A stretch of 14,638 nucleotides of DNA from Solirubrobacter deserti (GTDB lineage: Bacteria; Actinomycetota; Thermoleophilia; Solirubrobacterales; Solirubrobacteraceae), in NCBI RefSeq assembly GCF_003344625.1, contig NZ_QPKJ02000016.1, positions 1-14,638 of the forward strand, written 5' to 3'. The notes beneath the pieces are model-generated. The model ran no database searches, was not told the origin of the DNA, and saw nothing but the letters and a program-made list of their open reading frames with translations. Made by a program: the position numbers and the translations under genes. This document shows positions 14,581-14,638 of this stretch, piece after piece; positions within the stretch are counted from its first letter, which is position 1; each line of letters opens with the position of its first letter.

Positions 14581-14638
14581 TGAAAACTGGTCCACCTGCG
14601 CCGGTTGAAAGGTGGGCCACCCGGCGGGTGGCTCGCGG
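14581..14638. mobile_element. End of an IS21-family insertion sequence, cut by the window edge
   Basis: Two spaced copies of the repeated end motif of actinobacterial IS21-type elements are visible: TGAAAACTGGTCCACC at 14581-14596 and TGAAAGGTGGGCCACC at 14606-14621, 25 bases apart. IS21-family termini carry such multiple direct repeats of a (G)TTGAAAACTGGTCCACC-like sequence, which are transposase binding sites. The transposase genes istA and istB would lie outside the window. The outer boundary is taken at the TG of 14581. No target duplication can be checked with one end only. Confidence 0.7.

Noticed and set aside
1..14638. CRISPR array, toxin-antitoxin pair or defence island
   Set aside because: No regularly spaced direct repeats, no small paired genes with such motifs, and no helicase or nuclease genes are visible.

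Overview
The window is very GC-rich chromosomal DNA. The best guess is an actinobacterium of the Thermoleophilia/Solirubrobacterales type. Three things suggest this: GC-rich third codon positions, frequent GTG starts, and two secreted proteins of styles familiar from that group (a PKD protein with a proline-rich linker and basic C-terminal beta domain, and a protein of repeated YGTN..NAFGKCVS units). The assignment is by pattern only; no rRNA or marker gene is present.

Layout. Positions 1-264 hold no assignable gene. A secreted PKD-domain protein follows (265-2303, +); its signal peptide lies in a different frame from its body. Positions 2304-2820 hold a decayed IS110-type transposase tail and a small doubtful ORF. 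A two-helix membrane protein (2865-3074, -) and a helical-repeat protein split over two frames (3204-4225, -) come next. The centre (4646-10273, -) is a complete seven-gene Mrp Na+/H+ antiporter operon, mrpABCDEFG, with every stop overlapping the next start. Upstream of mrpA is an ABC-2 exporter permease pseudogene (about 10436-11101, +), convergent with an alpha/beta hydrolase (11143-12129, -). Then come a small actinobacterial membrane protein (12531-13193, -), a hairpin-rich noncoding stretch (13290-13540), a secreted three-repeat cysteine protein (13799-14377, -) with hairpins at its 3' end, and one end of an IS21-family element running off the window (14581-14638).

How it works together. 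Only the Mrp genes form a clear functional unit: MrpA and MrpD are the large proton-pumping-like subunits, MrpC is NuoK-like, and MrpB, E, F and G are small membrane partners. Together they should exchange Na+ for H+ across the cytoplasmic membrane. The flanks look like accessory DNA with scattered frameshifts, insertion-sequence traces and single genes.

I found no CRISPR array, tRNA, rRNA, toxin-antitoxin pair or convincing new defence system. The best leads are the three-repeat secreted protein, the long hairpin near 13510, and an MrpA that appears to lack its first membrane helix and has Asp where Glu is usual.
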